A stretch of 64,000 bases of DNA from an uncultured Tateyamaria sp. (GTDB taxonomy: Bacteria; Pseudomonadota; Alphaproteobacteria; Rhodobacterales; Rhodobacteraceae): positions 1 to 64,000 of the forward strand of contig NZ_CANNDS010000003.1 in NCBI RefSeq assembly GCF_947503415.1, in the 5' to 3' direction. Both the position numbers and the translations under genes were made by a program. The notes beneath the pieces are model-generated. The model was not told where the DNA came from and did no database searches. It saw only the letters and a list, made by a program, of their open reading frames with translations. Position 1 is the first letter of the stretch. Each line of letters opens with the position of its first letter. This document shows positions 62,716 to 64,000 of this stretch, piece after piece.

Positions 62716-63789
62716 ATGACTTCTGTTCTTGTCAAAGACCTGACCCTTAAATTCGGTGCGCTCACGGTGCTGGACAACCTCAACATCGACATCCCCGAGG
62801 GCGAATTTCTGGTGCTGCTGGGGGCCTCGGGCTGCGGGAAATCCACGCTGCTGAACTGCATCGCGGGGCTGCTGGATCCGACTGATGGAGAAATCCACAT
62901 CAACGACCGCAATGTCACTTGGGAAGAACCGTCGGGCCGGGGCATTGGCATGGTGTTCCAATCCTATGCGCTTTACCCGCAGATGACGGTTGAGGGGAAC
63001 CTGTCCTTTGGCCTGAAAAACGCGCGGATGGATAAGGCCGAGATCAGGAAGCGCGTCGCGCGGGCCGCCGAAATCCTGCAGATCGAGCCGCTTCTGCACC
63101 GAAAGCCTGCGGCCTTGTCCGGCGGGCAACGACAGCGCGTCGCCATTGGCCGGGCTTTGGTGCGCGACGTGGATGTGTTCCTGTTTGACGAACCGCTGTC
63201 GAACCTCGATGCCAAGCTGCGCGCCGACCTGCGGGTCGAGATCAAGCGCCTGCATCACAACCTGAAAAACACGATGATCTATGTGACCCATGACCAAGTG
63301 GAGGCGATGACGCTGGCCGACCGCATTGCCATCATGAAAAGCGGGATCATTCAACAACTCGACACGCCCACGGAAATCTACAACCGGCCGGTCAACAAAT
63401 ACGTGGCGGGGTTCATTGGCAGTCCGGAGATCAATTTTTTCGAAGGCGCGGTCGAGGATGGGGCGTTCGTGACCGGGGACACGCAATTCACGTTGGCGGG
63501 TTATGCGTTTCAGGGCGATGCCGCAAATGTCCCCGCGTGGTTGGGCATCCGGCCTGAGCACATTATGTCCGGTGACGCCGCCAGGGACCTGCCTGTATCC
63601 GCTGAGGTGCAAATCGACATTGTCGAGCCGATGGGTTCGGACACCCTCGCATGGGCCAGCCTTGCCGGTGTGCCGATCCGCATTCGAATGGACGGGCAGG
63701 CGGCAGTGTCGACCGGTGACAGCATCCTGATCGGATTTGATCCCGCCCGCGCATCGCTGTTTGACAAGACCACCGAACTCAGGATCTGA
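62716..63789 (+). CDS. CUT1 sugar ABC transporter ATPase (MsmK/UgpC-like)
   Basis: 357 residues. Walker A GASGCGKST, signature LSGGQRQR, Walker B VFLFDEPLSNLDAK, switch VTHDQ. C-terminal TOBE domain (LGIRPEHIM). It begins three bases after the permease stop. Confidence 0.92.
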   Translation: MTSVLVKDLTLKFGALTVLDNLNIDIPEGEFLVLLGASGCGKSTLLNCIAGLLDPTDGEIHINDRNVTWEEPSGRGIGMVFQSYALYPQMTVEGNLSFGLKNARMDKAEIRKRVARAAEILQIEPLLHRKPAALSGGQRQRVAIGRALVRDVDVFLFDEPLSNLDAKLRADLRVEIKRLHHNLKNTMIYVTHDQVEAMTLADRIAIMKSGIIQQLDTPTEIYNRPVNKYVAGFIGSPEINFFEGAVEDGAFVTGDTQFTLAGYAFQGDAANVPAWLGIRPEHIMSGDAARDLPVSAEVQIDIVEPMGSDTLAWASLAGVPIRIRMDGQAAVSTGDSILIGFDPARASLFDKTTELRI

Positions 63790-63793
63790 TCGC

Positions 63794-64000
63794 ATGCTTG
63801 ATCTGTCTGGCACCTGGCACCTCTCTGACGAGACGGGGCAGCACACCGCACCGATGGCGTTGCCCGGTGACGGCATCAGCGCGTTGCGGGATGCAGGTGT
63901 CATTCCCGATCCGTACTGGGGCCAGAATGAATACGACCTGCGCTGGATTGCAGAGCGGGATTGGCTGCTGACCCGCACCTTCCGCGTCACGGATCGCAAA
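63794..64000 (+). CDS. GH2 beta-mannosidase, N-terminal part (runs off the window)
   Basis: 69 codons visible from ATG 63794, four bases after the ATPase stop. MALPGDGISALRDAGVIPDP followed by YWGQNEYDLRWIAERDW is the typical first sugar-binding domain of GH2 beta-mannosidases. No signal peptide, so it should act in the cytoplasm on imported mannosides. Catalytic residues lie beyond the end. Confidence 0.85.
   Translation, partial: MLDLSGTWHLSDETGQHTAPMALPGDGISALRDAGVIPDPYWGQNEYDLRWIAERDWLLTRTFRVTDRK

Noticed and set aside
61783-63999. 738-codon open frame on the minus strand
   Set aside because: Antisense to a permease, an ABC ATPase and the mannosidase start, all of which have clear motifs; composition is shadow-like.
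1-64000. tRNA, rRNA, CRISPR arrays, integrases or insertion sequences
   Set aside because: None was recognised when reading through the window on both strands; a covariance-model or profile search could not be run.

Overview
The window looks like a chromosome segment of a marine alphaproteobacterium of the Rhodobacteraceae (Roseobacter group). The basis is moderately high GC, very tight operons with ATGA/GTGA/TGATG overlaps, and the gene content: N-methylglutamate-type genes, a lanthanide-type PQQ alcohol dehydrogenase locus, TRAP and CUT1 transporters, and a GlpSTPQ-type glycerol importer. I saw no rRNA, tRNA, CRISPR array, transposase or phage gene. The taxonomic call is inference from protein style, not from a marker gene.

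Region 1 (1-5965) carries an FMN-dependent 2-hydroxyacid dehydrogenase and then a four-gene operon: class II amidotransferase, GXGXG protein, FMN glutamate-synthase-like protein and a glutamine-synthetase-fold ligase. This is the N-methylglutamate synthase / gamma-glutamylmethylamide synthetase set (mgsABC-gmaS), or the homologous glxBCD-glnT set. The NMG dehydrogenase genes are not in the window.

Region 2 (6242-31182) is a large periplasmic alcohol/C1 oxidation island. It holds pqqABCDE, including a 35-residue pqqA; a VWA protein; a NosR-like flavin/Fe-S membrane protein with its ApbE flavin transferase; a form II CO-dehydrogenase-like set (coxSLM plus coxG); a XoxJ-like binding protein; a PedF-like cytochrome c; a PQQ-associated ABC system with a beta-propeller protein; xoxF with the Asp-Tyr-Asp lanthanide signature; and a LuxR response regulator, FIST protein and NahK/ErcS-like hybrid kinase. 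A repeated sequence (GTGTAAGACCAA / GACCAAAGTC) lies in three intergenic regions of this island and probably marks one regulon that includes the cox genes.

Region 3 (31215-36898) is a TRAP transporter, redoxin, FCD-type GntR repressor, short-chain dehydrogenase and cupin. Two identical 14-bp palindromes, one before dctP and one in the GntR/SDR divergent promoter, are the likely operators.

Region 4 (37076-46461, all minus strand) is the least familiar part: a Tat-exported LodA-like (CTQ-type) protein, its LodB-like flavoprotein, a 1009-residue six-haem cytochrome with a P460-like N-terminal region, a lipoprotein, and a multidomain putative cell-wall hydrolase without a signal peptide. I propose a periplasmic CTQ dehydrogenase with a dedicated multihaem electron acceptor.

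Region 5 (46869-50293) is a binding protein - histidine kinase - receiver operon and a carboxymuconolactone decarboxylase family gene. Region 6 (50463-58388) is a glycerol-type ABC operon (glpV-S-T-P-Q-U), with a 131-bp palindromic element wedged in front of glpQ, followed by a BlaI/M56 peptidase pair. Region 7 (58391-64000) is a LacI regulator, twin LacI operators, a CUT1 sugar importer and the start of a GH2 beta-mannosidase, which points to mannoside uptake.
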